A stretch of 64,000 bases of DNA from Ziziphus jujuba (GCF_031755915.1 NC_083389.1:13013001-13077000); one strand, 5' to 3'; shown: positions 1 to 12,512, counted from the stretch's first letter. The notes: generated from the letters alone by a model not told the origin. Numbers and translations are program-made.

Positions 1-545
1 CCAGTAAAATAGTTTGTCAATTGAGCCAAAATCGACCTATGAATGTTTGTCACCTACAACAATTGGACAGACATCGGCTATTGTAATAAAATTATTCAAT
101 ATATATACAAAATTGATACAAAACGTCATAAAGATTTTACAGTAAAAACAATCTACATGGTAAACTACGGTATCTAAATAATAATACATTAATAACATGT
201 ATTTTGATCTTTTTTTTTTTAATATAAAACCTAAGTGGAGAAATAACAATTCATTAGATTTATATAGGATCTATGGTAATTGTTATAAAAGGTTAATTAA
301 ATATTTTTTTAAATTTGATTGATAATTTATTTTTCTATGTGGCAATCAAATTGTAGGACTTGTCATGTAGGTAACAAATTAATTATGCTTTTAATTAGGT
401 ATATGTTCCAACGTTATCACACTTTGTGTGGGTATCGGACTGCTGATCTATATATCTTATTGCTAGTTAAGGTAGATTTTATTTTACTAAGATAAAGTGG
501 ATTTTATTTGAATCTAGTCACCGTGCGTGTGTGTGTGTGTGTGTA

Positions 546-693
546 TTTTTTCCTTGAATGCATAAGATTAATTGAGTTATACGTATATGATATAACATAG
601 TTTACCTATAGGATATACATTTTTTCCTTCAATGTATAAGATTAATTGAGTTATACATATGTGATATAATATGGTTTACATATAGGATATACA
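546..693. repeat. 74-bp tandem duplication
   Basis: Two adjacent copies of a 74-bp unit, each starting in TTTTTCCTT and containing the shared block AAGATTAATTGAGTTATAC and the end block TAGGATATACATT. They differ at a handful of positions, so the duplication is not very recent. It ends about 0.8 kb upstream of the small ORF at 1499. Confidence 0.85.
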
Positions 694-987
694 TTCTCAT
701 TGCATGTTATCCAATGATATTTTCTCCTTCTCTCAATACAGCTGCTCCAATACATTATTGGAGAAGAATCGGAAGGCACTAGCTAGCTAGCAAAAGGAGC
801 AGCTCCTCCATGATTAACAACATGCAGGGTTGTGATTTATATCATCATTCACTTTGATTTTATTAGATGAACCATATTAGAAATTTTGCTTTGAGACTGG
901 ATTACAATTCCAACGACTTTTAGATTGCCTTCGTATTAACATCAAGTCTCAATGCATTTACATACATACGTATATATATATATATAT

Positions 988-1073
988 ATTTTATTGGGCG
1001 TAGTGATTCAAGTTATGCTGGGCACAGAAAACTGCCAGCACAACCTAGGGGAGTATGCCCAATAGAATAAAAT
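988..1073. repeat. Short foldback (hairpin) element
   Basis: An imperfect inverted repeat. The left arm runs ATTTTATT, GGGCGTA, then GTTATGCTGGGC; the right arm is the complement in reverse order (GCCAGCACAAC, then TATGCCCAATAGAATAAAAT). A loop of about 10 nt and one unpaired internal stretch separate the paired parts. TA runs flank both sides, as seen when small MITEs sit in TA-rich DNA. An unannotated small-RNA hairpin is the alternative. Confidence 0.55.
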
Positions 1074-1498
1074 CAAATATATATAGATATATATACTGTA
1101 CATTTTGTGGTAGAATTAGATGAACAATGTTTCAGCCAAAAAAAAAAAAATTGATGGACAATGATTCAGCTAGCTAGCATCCTAATTAGTTGTTGCTTTC
1201 CTTATGCTACAAGCCTATAAGAAGAAAAGTCAAAAGAAAATTAATTGCTCATCGAAAAAGGACAAAGAGTAGTGAGCTGTCAGAAGATCCTGATTGCTAG
1301 ATGATGGAATGTATATACTTCTGTTTTTCTTTGATTAACTGGAGATTAATTATATATATATATATATATATATAATTAAGACCATTCCATGCATGCATAT
1401 TTTATATATATATATATATATGAACATATATAATGAATAACTCAAGTGTTTTTGGTTGGGTGATTCAGTAGTTTTGTCCAAATGTTGCAGAACAATAT

Positions 1499-1672
1499 AT
1501 GAAACGGATTGTGATAGTGCAGTTGATGTGGATTTTTATCTTTATGTCTAAAGGTGCTGAGGCTGCTGGTATATCTAGATTTGCGAACAAGTTAGGTCAG
1601 AAATTTGTTAAGCTAGCTAGATTCTACCTAGGTTTAGGTATTACAGCATCTGAGCGTCACCCTAATTCTTGA
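1499..1672 (+). CDS. Candidate small secreted peptide, 57 aa, family unknown
   Basis: This is a complete ATG-to-TGA frame of 57 codons. The N-terminus (MKRIVIVQLM, then WIFIFMSKGAEAA) reads as a basic n-region plus hydrophobic core plus small-residue cleavage region, so the product would probably be secreted. The remaining ~34 residues are basic and end in GITASERHPNS. That tail recalls, but does not match, IDA-type peptides, which end in a Ser-x-x-Ser-Lys-Arg-His-Asn pattern; I do not assign a family. It lies about 450 bp upstream of the first CLE gene on the same strand, and the local DNA is less AT-rich than its surroundings. Chance ORFs of this size occur, so it is a candidate only. Expression or conservation would decide. 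Confidence 0.35.
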   Translation: MKRIVIVQLMWIFIFMSKGAEAAGISRFANKLGQKFVKLARFYLGLGITASERHPNS

Positions 1673-2040
1673 GAGTTCTGATAAAGCACTGGTCCATACG
1701 ACCACAACATGCTTCATAAGTAAAGGTATTGTAAAAGTATAAAGTCAGCAGTCCACTAAAATCATGCTGATTCATATAATATCATATATATATATAGATA
1801 TATATTGATAATTTGTTACACTAGTTGTAGAACAAGAATTTTGAAACAAGAATATCTTCATTTGAGGGGCAGAAAAAAACTTATGCTTAATCAACGAATT
1901 AATGGTGTACATTAATCCACCAGCTAGAAATAATCCAATTGCCTCCAACGAAATCAAATATTTATTCCTATCTGGACCAAAAAGCAATATTGGCATGCAA
2001 CTAATGTGTTGTTTTTGTGTGTGTGTGTGTGTATATATAC

Positions 2041-2050
2041 TATAAATATA
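2041..2050 (+). promoter_or_regulatory. Probable TATA box of first CLE gene
   Basis: TATAAATATA lies 68-77 bp upstream of the ATG at 2118. The area is full of TA runs, so the match has limited weight. Confidence 0.4.
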
Positions 2051-2117
2051 TACATGTTCTATTAATAGTAAGTCTCATAAGGTACCAGCATTGATCAGAT
2101 CTTTGCTGACTTTCACA

Positions 2118-2339
2118 ATGGCCTCCCTCAAATTCTGGTTCTGTCTCCTCCTGGTGCTGCTTTCATTTTCAATTTCTGAAACTGTTTCTCCAGGAATGTT
2201 ATCAAACAAGATCAAAAGGGCATTGATGGTGGAGACTGCTAGAGAAGCGTTGAAGGCAAGCAGTGACGGACAACGAGTTGGAAAGCCATTTGACTCCAAG
2301 CGATTGAGTCCTGGAGGACCTAATCCTTTCCATCAGTAG
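2118..2339 (+). CDS. CLE: CLE-family signalling peptide precursor (CLE-A)
   Basis: An intronless 73-aa prepropeptide. CLE peptides are secreted 12-13-residue hormones cut from the precursor C-terminus and perceived by leucine-rich-repeat receptor kinases such as CLV1/BAM. Residues 1-20 (MASLKFWFCLLLVLLSFSIS) are a clear signal peptide. A variable region follows, and the CLE box RLSPGGPNPFHQ occupies residues 62-73 at the very C-terminus. RLSPGG matches the Arabidopsis CLE1-CLE7 type. Asn8, Phe10 and the final Gln are unusual, since most members end in HH or HN. The start is the first in-frame ATG; an upstream TTG at 2091 is not used. It shares its signal peptide and the pattern TAREALKAS with the copies at 12608 and 16819. 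An AATAAA signal lies near 2386. Confidence 0.9.
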   Translation: MASLKFWFCLLLVLLSFSISETVSPGMLSNKIKRALMVETAREALKASSDGQRVGKPFDSKRLSPGGPNPFHQ

Positions 2340-2428
2340 TCTTTTTGGTTCATGTGGTTACGTTCAATCTATTACCAAGAGCTATGAATAAAAGTGTTTT
2401 TTTTCCCTGAAATATTAACCAAAATATA

Positions 2429-2510
2429 AGAATGACTACAGATTTGTTGTTGTAATAACAATCATAATAAGAATAACTACAGATTTGTTGTTGTAATAAC
2501 AATCTCTGTT
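2429..2510. repeat. 41-bp tandem duplication downstream of CLE-A
   Basis: Two adjacent near-identical 41-bp copies, each with ACTACAGATTTGTTGTTGTA. They lie about 90 bp after the CLE-A stop codon, so they may be in or just beyond the 3' UTR. Confidence 0.8.
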
Positions 2511-3236
2511 CATGTTGTTGTATTACTTCAAGAATAAGCAATCATTTATGTTCATATATATATATTGGTAATACTGTTAAGCTTATTGCTTCATGCAAAT
2601 AAGTGAATGAAAATAATCACGCATTGAATTCAATTCCTTAGAAACCATACTACAACATTTCACAATATTATAACGGACCAAATATTTGCTTCTCTTTCAA
2701 AAATTTTAAATTAAAAAATTCTCTTAGAAACTTTGGCCAGCCCATGTTGGCATGCTGTTATGGGCTCAAAGATCATATATCACCAGGTGCTTCAAAATTT
2801 TTAGAGCATCATATTCAAATATGGGCAAATCATAACATCTAGATGCAACACAACTTGTCCACTCAGTGGTAGAAAATTTTCATTTCTTACATTATCCTTC
2901 CCAAATAATTACAATGAGATCACAAATATCTTTTGTTACCGTTGGTGGTAATAAATAATGAAATTAATATCTTTTAATTTTTTGGTTTTGAAAATTCTAC
3001 TTATAAAGGATCGTACATACTTGAGCTTAATTTTTAGATTGGAGTATTTCTCAATTATACATTGGATTCTTTATTCTATAACATAATCAATTTGTTGAAC
3101 GAAACAAAAGACATAATCAATTTGTACATTCTTTAATCATCTTCTTCTTCTTTTTTTTTTATTTTTTATTTTTGTGTGTGTGTGTGTAACGATACACCTA
3201 TCAATCTTTAGATGAACATATATATAGAAAATTTTT

Positions 3237-3379
3237 ACGGTGAATATGGTCCGCATATGAACCATGAATATTGACGACGATTTCTAAAAAAATCGTCTCA
3301 ATACTCTTTCTATGTAATAGTATCGATGATGATTTTTTAAAAAACTGTAGTCAATATTTATGGTCTGTATGCTGACCGT
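3237..3379. repeat. MITE-like foldback element
   Basis: Terminal ACGGT... and ...ACCGT form the ends of long imperfect inverted arms. The block ACCATGAATATTGACGACGATTT on the left mirrors the right-hand AATC/GTAGTCAATATTTATGGTCTGT block. A small perfect hairpin (GACGATTT / AAATCGTC, 3276-3297) sits inside the left arm. No coding capacity. Most likely a degraded non-autonomous DNA transposon; the superfamily cannot be told. Confidence 0.6.
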
Positions 3380-6300
3380 ATGTATCATAGATGGACTATA
3401 TATATATATATATATATATAAAGATGAGAATATTACCATTGAAGCCCTATGATGTGTGTGTGTGTATAATGATCATGCAAGGATGGTTTGCAAGATGTTA
3501 GTGTTTTTAGCTTTTTAAATAATATTTTTGCTTAAAACTCAAGTTAATTACTTCTTTCACATTCTCCACTGCATTGTTACTAGAGATATATCAAACATGT
3601 TTCAGCACATTAGAGACTTCACAAAAATGAAAAAAGTGTATTCAAGTTATCAACACAACAATGAAAAAGTGAGCTCCAACCCTTCATATTAGCACACAAC
3701 TTAGTTTTCAAAAAAAAAAAGAAGTCCGTAAATTGACAATCTGCGGACTGTATGTACACCGAAACACCACTGTATATAGATATATAGATATAAATATTTT
3801 GTGCGGGACATGCATTGTCTAATCTAATCACACAAGTTTATACATTTTTTTATTTTTGGTTGGCATAGTGTTTCAATTCTTTTAGAATAAAATAATATTT
3901 TTAGACCTTAAAAATGAAGGACAAAATACTTTTTCTTGGCATGGAGTCTCAACTCTTTAAAAGATAAGCTTTTTTAATTTCCATCCTGAAACTAACGACC
4001 GAGGTGATGCTGACAAACTATAACCTTTTAAGAAGATCGATTTGAAAGTTGTACAGTGACATTGAGAGCATGTATTTAATTACCCAATCAAACAAGTCTT
4101 TTGAGTGTGTGGGAAATCAGTGGCCTCACAATTTCATGGTTGTCAATAAATATAAATAAATAATATATATCTTTTAATTTTTGCCCGTGGCTTAGAGGAA
4201 AATGGGATTTCCACCCCATGCATTAATTTCGCACCTACCTAGATTAATTGGAAAATGACTCAAAAACTTTTGGTTATAAGCTAATTGCCATCGCTGTCCC
4301 AAAAAGTAGTTTATCCAAGACCTTAATTTGTTAAAGGGTTTCAAATGACTGCTTTTTTTTTTTTTTTTCCTTTTTTTTTCTTTTTTCAATAAATTAAAAG
4401 AGTTGTAGTACTAGCAACTTAATTATTCGATACCATTAATTTTTAAAGTTAATTAATTAAAGAGCTTCGTACGTAAATTATGAGAGTTGATTTTGACATA
4501 GAGAAAAAGAAAGAAAGTATAATTGTTTAATTTGTCACACTTATCACCACCACCTTATATGGATTTAGTTTGCAGGCTCCAAATTAATAATATACTGATC
4601 ATGAACAAAGCTTTAAGTTAATTGTTTGACTTCCATTCGACAAACTTTTCGGTGATCCTATGATTCTAAATATATGTCCACGGTAGTTAAATTGTCGTTT
4701 CTCTTTTTTCTCATTTCATTTTTATTAAAATTGATTGATAAATCTTGTCGTTTTGTAATATATATGGTTTGCAAATGTGATATGTACATTTTTTTTTTGA
4801 AGCAGTACATATAAATAATATAGAGAAAAAATATACAGAAAAACATAATTTATTACTAATAAAATCTATATATTATAAGGCAATTTTAAAAATTATCAAT
4901 TACATAGTTTACTTTTAATATTTTAGTATAAAAAATAATAAAATTAAATGCTTTAATTAAAATTTACTCCATAAACTAGTAATCATCATTAATAATAATA
5001 AATAATAAAATTTTTTAACGTTGGAAGCAGGGGATTACAATTAATGGTTTCAAATTATTAACATTCACAAATTATCTAAATATCAACACAATAAAGGCCG
5101 CTTCAAAAAGAAAAAAAGAAAAAAAAGAATAAACGCTTTAAAACCTGATAAAATATACGGTTGGTAAGTAAACCATTGAGCATTTTCTTCTTCTTCTTCT
5201 CTCTCTCTTTTTTTTTTTTAATTTTTTTAAAAAAATCTTCTTCGTAATCATAAAATTTATATATAATAATTGATTTTGATTTCACGATTAGTGATCTATT
5301 GAAAATAATTCAATTAATTTTTTCACTGGTTGCTTTTTTTTAACAAAAAAAAATTGTATAGAGTATTCCTTAGTAATTTTTTTAAAAAAATCAATTTTAA
5401 TAATATATATAATATAATATATACTTTTTCTGGTATCGGAGTTGGGGAATTTAAACTGGAGTTATTATTAATTATATATATTAGTTTTATCAAAATAGGT
5501 TTATTGAGCTAAAAAAACACATTATAGAAGAGTACAGCTTGAAGAATATTTCATGATAATACATTACTGCCTTCTAATATATTTAATGGGCCATCAAAAA
5601 AATCTTCTTAAAATGTAACAAAAATATATATATTTTCTTAAAAGACAAGTGTATTAAAACAAAAAAAAACAAAAAAAAAATTGCTTTACTTTTTCCTGAG
5701 GAAACAAAAATAAAAATTAAGCTTTTTTTTAAATACTGACATTACATTAAAGAAATATATAAAAAAAAGGCTTGTAAAGATCAATAATTTTTTTTTTCTG
5801 GCTATATACTGTATTTTCCCTCCAAATTAAATAATTAAATTACAATGAAATTAAATGAATTCAGAAGTAGTAATAAAAGATTTAAAAAACATAGAAATTG
5901 AATTTTGTCCTCTTTTTTTTTTAAAAAAAAAAAATTGGGAAGGTAGAGTTTGGTTCTAGACTTGATCTAATCTCTAGGGCTAATGTTGTCAAAATGTCAA
6001 TTCTAAGTAGCCAAAATGATTGACCAACTTCAAAATGCACCTTTTTTTACCTCCTTAGATTAGAAATGCAATGATTAAACAAAAAAAATAAATAAAAAAA
6101 AAAATTCATGAGATTATTTAGTGGCAAAAGGCGCTGGCCGCCTTTAACACTCGGAATGATTAGTGGAAAAACCACGTGAAACCCTTTTTTTTTTTATTAT
6201 TGTTATTGAATTAGTCACTGTAAACCATCTTGTATAGGTATTGGGACTATCGAAATGCTTGCCTCGAAAAGCACTTATAAGTAAAGCTAATGGATTAGCC

Positions 6301-6717
6301 AAGTCAAACACTATAGACATGCATTAAGGTAATGTTTACGATTAACTACTGCTTGTGTGGATGTGGATGATTAATTGGCCTAGCAACTGGATGATCCTAA
6401 CCATCTTTTTATTATTATTTTATTAATTAATCTTTTATTAATTATTTGCCTCCTTTTAGTTTTGGTGGCCTACTTTTCTATTCCATTTTATTAGTTAATT
6501 AATTTTTAATATTACTAGTACAGCAGTACCGACGCTTTAAAAGAATAACATTATACTAAAAACACATATTTGAAAAATTATTTAGTACCTGTGACTTGAT
6601 AATTACGTAAGCGAATCACAAGTAGCACGCCATATATATATATATATATTTATTTATTTTGTAATCATTCTCGTATAATATATAATATATATAATCATAA
6701 TACATTATGTAATTATA

Positions 6718-7170
6718 ATAAATGATGTTAAATATAATTTATAATAATTAATTATATTTAAAAATTTATTATTAAAAAATATATTTGGATTATTTTTTTT
6801 AATCTATGCTATAAAAGTTTGTTAAAAATTATAAATTTACTTCTATATATAATATCATTCAATTATGAAATTCAAATTCAAAAATTATCAATATAAATTA
6901 CTTATATAATTTTTTTCTTCTATAAAATCTTTTTATCTATAATGTAACCATAATGGATAATGTTAAATATAATATAATAATAAATAATTATATTTAAAAA
7001 TTTATTTAAAATTTTTATTGCTAATAAGTATATTTGGATTTTTTTTTCAATCTATACTATAAAAGTTTTTTAAAAATTATAAATTTGACTTCTATATATG
7101 ATATATTTAATTATAAAATTTAAATTCAAAAATTACCTATATAAATGACTTATATAATTTTTTCTATCTA
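6718..7170. repeat. Duplicated AT-rich block, about 248-bp period
   Basis: Two diverged copies in tandem, at about 6718-6940 and 6957-7170. Shared landmarks in the same order are TAATGATGTTAAATATAAT-like, ATATTTGGATT, AATCTATNCTATAAAAG, ATAAATTT(G)ACTTCTATATAT and AAATTCAAAAATTA. Spacing between landmarks is about 248 bp. Confidence 0.7.
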
Positions 7171-7184
7171 TGGAATTTTTCTAT

Positions 7185-7620
7185 TTGATTTTTCCATCTA
7201 TGGAATTTAAATTTAAATTCAAATGCATTTATAAAATTTAATTTAAATTTAAATGTACTTAAATAATATTTTTCATCTATAGAATTCAAATTCTAATTCA
7301 AATATATTTTTTAGTCCTTTACAAATAATTAATTTATATATATATATATATTAAATACCCATAATGTAATTTAATTATTTATTATTATCATTATTATTAT
7401 TATTATTATTATTATTTATCCTATAAATATATTTTTATCTTATAAGATAGATTATTAGAAAAATGTTTACCTATTTAATTTTTCCATTTATAAAATTCAA
7501 ATTCAAATCCAAATGTATTTATATGATTTAATTCAAATTCAAATATATTTCCATCTATGGGATTAAAATTAAAATTCAAATATATTTTTTGATCTTTTCT
7601 AAATAATTAATTTTTTTATG
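7185..7620. repeat. Second diverged AT-rich duplication
   Basis: The stretch at about 7185-7335 (TTTTTCCATCTATGG start, AATATATTTTTTAG, then AAATAATTAATTT) recurs, diverged, at about 7468-7615. This points to repeated local duplication of the AT-rich DNA rather than one event. Confidence 0.5.
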
Positions 7621-10493
7621 TTAAATCCTTATATTTAATTTGATTAGATAACAAATTCAATTTAAATGAAATAATAGCATCCTCTATATCTCTTCCATTA
7701 TTTAATATATATATATATATACATATATACTTATATAATATTTTTAATTTAAGGGATCTTTCTTTTATATATATTTTAAAATATTTTTGATAAAATAATT
7801 ATTTTCATTAAATTTTATAACTCATTATTTTTATTTATAGTTATTTATACCATATATAAAATATTTTATCTTACAAATATTAGTCAAACCCTGTACAAAT
7901 ATATATATTTATGATTAATAAAATCATGCCTTAATATATTTTTAAAAAATCTTTAATTTTTAATATTAAATATTATATATTAAATAAAATTATAGATAAT
8001 TATTAATTTTTCAATTTAAATTTAAATTTAATAATTATCATTTCAGATCAAATTTATCTTTTTTTATATTTACGAATATATTAATATAATTATAAAAAAA
8101 ATAATTCAATAGTAGAATAATTATTTAATAATATTATTATTCTTGTTAATAAGATAAAAATGGGATAGCAATTAAGATTCAAGATTGAATAAGATCACAA
8201 AAAATTAACTCAATCATAATCAAAAATCAAATTAATGGTTATTAGTCTTGTACAATTTTCAAATCAAATCTTGATAATGCCCATACATTATAGAAATTTC
8301 AAAAAATCAAGATTAAATTTTTCCTTTTTAGTTTTATTAAGATTGTCGAATTTTTTAAACAATTTTATTTTTGAATTTTAATTATTTATGATTCTTTAGG
8401 AAGGAAATAAAATGAGTATAAAAAAATATATGATGATGATTTTAAGATTATAGAATTTTTAAGGTAAATTTATTTTTAAATTTTAATTTTTTAAATATTT
8501 TTGAAGGGAATAGAATAAACATTAGGATAACACGTGACAACAATTTTTGCTGATTTTTTTATTTTTATATATTATATATATGCATATATTTATGCCATAA
8601 TTCCATTATAATATATATTAAGCCATATATATATATATATATTAGGTCATCTAATATTAGATAATATATATTTATAATTTCATTAAAATATATGTATATA
8701 TATTAGGACATATATATGTATAATTGTCTTATAATATATATATGTATATTGATTAGACTATAATTAAGCTATAAATATATATTTTTGGTAAATAAGATAA
8801 AATTAAATATTTTATTTATTTTTAATTTGTTTCAAAATTATTATCATATTTAATTTTATTAATTGTTTGATAGTTATAGATATTTATATCAAAAACTAAT
8901 TTTATATATTTGGTTATATTCATAAAAAATAAGATAAAAGATATGCTAAAACGTGATGAATATATTTCTTCTTTTATATATTATATAGATATAGATATAT
9001 AAATATATATTTATTTTTTGCTAAGAAAACAATATGTGTATATATATATATCTACATATATACCACTAAAATACAGAAAAATGTAAAAGTATTAAGCATT
9101 TATTACAGTGCCTGATATAATTAATAATATATGTATTAATATATATTATACATATATTACATAGTACAAAATTTATTTTCACGTTGCATTTGTAACTGCT
9201 CAAAATCCTACATAAAGTACTTTTCTCTTCCCCAAAAGGTATATTTTGAGCTGTATTTCAAGCAATCAAAAAGAGTTTTCAACTATTTAAGCAAAAACCC
9301 AAAAAATAAAAATAAAAATAAAAATAAAAAAAATAAAAAACCTACATTGCGTGATTCATTATGAACTTTTCAGTAAGCAAATCAAATATCAAAATCTGAA
9401 AGTTAAATTGTTAATTAATTGGCCACATATCATGTAAAAGTTTATTTTATACTTTTTAAAACAAAAAAATAAAGTTAATTTTTGAACAAAATATATATAT
9501 ATATATATAAATATAATGATTATAAAACAGTTTTTTCTGTAGATGGTTAAACTAAATCGGAGTCTTCCAAAATTAAAGTTGGTAGGTCGTCTAGGCTAAA
9601 AATTTATTAATTAATTAAAAAATTAATTGCAAGTTAATATTTTTAACTTTTTAAATTTTATAATTAAAATTAAAATTTTTTAATTTATTGCAAATTAAAT
9701 TTTATTTAACTGTTAAATATAGAATTTAATTACCATTTTATATAAATGATATTAAATTGTATCAATTTTAAAATTAAAATTTATTAAAGTGTAAAATATA
9801 TATTAAATATATTTATAAAATTTTTTAGTTTGATATCTTTTATTTTTTTAAAAAATTAAAATATATTATCTAATTGATATTAAACTATATCAAATTTTAA
9901 ATTAAATAATATTAAAATTATAGATTTTTAAATTAATTTTAAAATTTTATATTTTATTATTTTATAGTTTGAAATTTGATTTAATTTAATATAAATATCA
10001 CAACTATTGATCAAGTTCTATCAATTAAAAATTAAAAATATAATAAGTTAAAAAAATTAATTAAATTACTAAATTAAAAAAATTAGTTTGTAAATTATAA
10101 AACTCTCAAATAAAGATAAAAGAGTATTAAAATACAATCAACTCTTAATTTAAATAAAACATTAACACGGACATGTAAAACAAAAACAGTAAAATATATA
10201 GTCAAAGGTCAAAATCCAGTAGTGGTAGAGGTCGATGCTATGTCTAAGCCTGCAGGCTTTAGAATTAAATATTTCATACTTTACGTTTTGAGTCATGCTA
10301 CACGTGCACCGGGCCCAGTCACTTTTAATAACTTTTTAGGTTCTGGTCGACACTAAAACCTCAGCTAATTCATTTTTCTCATCAATAACGACAAAATTGG
10401 TTCTCATCTTGTAGCACTTCCAAATTCAAACCTTAAAAAAACGAAAAAAGTGCAAACCTTAAAATAAAAAATTGGGTTTTTTCACTCTGCTTC

Positions 10494-10501
10494 TGACGTC
10501 A
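10494..10501. promoter_or_regulatory. Perfect TGACGTCA (bZIP/TGA-type) site
   Basis: The palindrome TGACGTCA followed by TCA is a consensus binding site for plant bZIP factors. It lies about 2.1 kb upstream of CLE-B, too far to assign to that gene with any certainty. Confidence 0.25.
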
Positions 10502-12504
10502 TCAATCAGGTCATATGCAATACAATATGTATATCTAAGTGATTATACATGTAATAATCACTATATCTACATGTAAATATTATATATATACACTTTTCAA
10601 TCATTTAATAAGAAAAAAAACTTCTTTTTCTTTCAACCCTTAAATATTCATACTGCATCCTTAAACGCTGCCTCCTTTTCTTTTTTTTTTTGGTAATAGC
10701 ATTGTCAAACGCTTCCGTAAAGAGAAATTGTTATCTTGTGGATAAATATTCTAGATGAAAATTTGGGTGGATTTAAGTTCCTTTGATAATATAATTGGTT
10801 TTTATTTTCTATTTTCTATTTTTTAATTTAATTGTAAATAATTTTTTTACATTAAGTGTTAGCTAATAATTAGATATTTTAAATAATTATTATTTTAAAA
10901 AAATCTAATACAATTTGAAATTGTATTCAATTTTAATGTTTATAAATATATATATATATATATATATATAAATATATTTAAGTTTGCAGTTAATTTAGAT
11001 GTCTAATATTTATAAAATAAAATTAGATGCTTAGTAAATTCTAATTATAATTAACTAACAGTTAACATAAATAAATAACAAATAATTAGGTAAAAAAATA
11101 AAAATATGAAAAAATAAAACTAAAAACCAATCAAATGTAGCTATATTACACTATGATATTGGCAGTTCAAAAATGAAAAGTCCATACATACAGCCTCAAA
11201 AAGATCAATTTTTATTGTCATTGTTATTATTTTTAATAAATTTGTTAAGTAATTTTTGTATCATTCACCACGTTTGGAAGGATTAGCTCTGATGGATTTA
11301 TAATGACTATAATGAGAGCAAAACAGAGACATGAAATTAAGCAATCCAAAAGAAGATTAGCAGGAACTGGGCTCCATTAAGAATGTCGAAAGTTCAATAT
11401 TGTACTTAGCCAGTGGCCTGATATAATCACAAAAAGGTATATACAAAGAGAAGGTGTTTCAGCAAGAAATTGGGTTCTTCTAAGTTCTAACAAAGGGTGA
11501 AGAAACAGAAAGAAACAGAGGGAAACAGAGAAGAATGGAGAGAGAAACAGAGACGAAGACAGAGACGAAGACAGAGACAGAAAGTACATTCAGAGCAGAA
11601 CAAGAATTTTCTGTTTTCATAACCATTCGTGGATGAGATTTCCATCACTTTCTAAGAGGCTGCAATCTGCAATGAGATTGTGTTTCGTCCAATTTCTTAA
11701 GCTAATATTGGACGAGACAGAAAAAGACAGAAAAATGGTGGTTATTAGCATAAGATTCAGGTGCAAACTAGAAGCCGACAAACAAAACGAACAGGATTTT
11801 TTACTTTTGTTGTTGTGGCGGCTACTATGACATATACATTGATAGAAATAGAAAAGGTAGTAATAGTGACCCTATAGATTGTAGTAGTGCATGCTTCTTA
11901 GGAAAAGTTCCAGAGAAAAGCAAGCTTTCCCATGGGTTTTGTCTTTACCTCTATGACCAAAATAACTTATGGCATGCTTCAAAAGGCCAAAGCCACTGTT
12001 TGTGTTTGGCCCCAAATTAACTCAATTTTTAACAAGTGTTTACCCAAAAAAAAAAAAAGAAAAAAAAAAGACTCAGTTTTTTAGCTAGTTGAAATTGTAA
12101 TATAGGACTTAGATACTCTCAACCCTATATTTAAGGGATTCTTGGTATCTTTTTTTTTCCTTTAGGTAGAAGTAACTTATCCTTTTTGGTGGGTCATCAT
12201 TTTTGTTTTGAAAGCTCAAAAAGGGTAGTCTCCGAAAAAGCGAAAAATAGGCATGAGAGAAAGTTAAGCTGAGAAATATGCATTTTTGTTCTTTTTCCAT
12301 GGTCAATATTAAAGCTGAAAATTTTGTCCAAATCTCACTAGTTGACCAATATGCCATTTTTTATATCAAAAAACAATACCATTTTTTTTTTTTTTTTTTG
12401 AGATTTAGATTTGGAGGAAGGAATGATGTAACTTCATTAGAGAATCCTTCAAATAAAATTAAACTCTCCTACTTTTTGTCTTTTCCACATGGGAGGCTGA
12501 TGTG

Positions 12505-12512
12505 TATATATA
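12505..12512 (+). promoter_or_regulatory. Probable TATA box of CLE-B
   Basis: TATATATA lies 96 bp before the ATG of CLE-B in otherwise mixed-composition DNA, which makes it more believable than most TA runs here. Confidence 0.5.

Larger units (their letters stand above)
1..1498. other. Intergenic, AT-rich, with repeats
   Basis: No convincing gene was found here. The stretch holds a (TG)n run near 526-545, a 74-bp tandem duplication at 546-693, an 86-nt foldback at 988-1073, and long (TA)n runs near 970-990, 1352-1375 and 1404-1421. A 9-bp inverted repeat (AGCTGCTCC / GGAGCAGCT) lies near 740-815. The last few hundred bases may be the promoter of the small ORF at 1499. Confidence 0.6.
2511..12500. 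other. Long gene-free AT-rich interval between CLE-A and CLE-B
   Basis: No supported gene in about 10 kb. Open frames here are short and made of low-complexity codons. It contains a foldback element at 3237-3379, a duplicated AT-rich block at about 6.7-7.2 kb, a related diverged duplication at about 7.19-7.62 kb, a (TTA)n run near 7381-7417, and many TA and A/T tracts. From roughly 6.6 to 10.2 kb the DNA is almost pure A+T. Composition becomes more mixed after 10.2 kb. A purine-rich patch lies at 11510-11590. Confidence 0.6.

Noticed and set aside
740..830. Inverted repeat AGCTGCTCC/GGAGCAGCT as a microRNA precursor
   Set aside because: Only 9 bp pair, with a smaller hairpin inside; too short for a plant miRNA stem and no known miRNA sequence seen.
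11377..11830. Frames on both strands near a GA-rich tract
   Set aside because: They arise from a low-complexity GAGACAGA tract and nearby AT-rich DNA; no domain, no homology signal.
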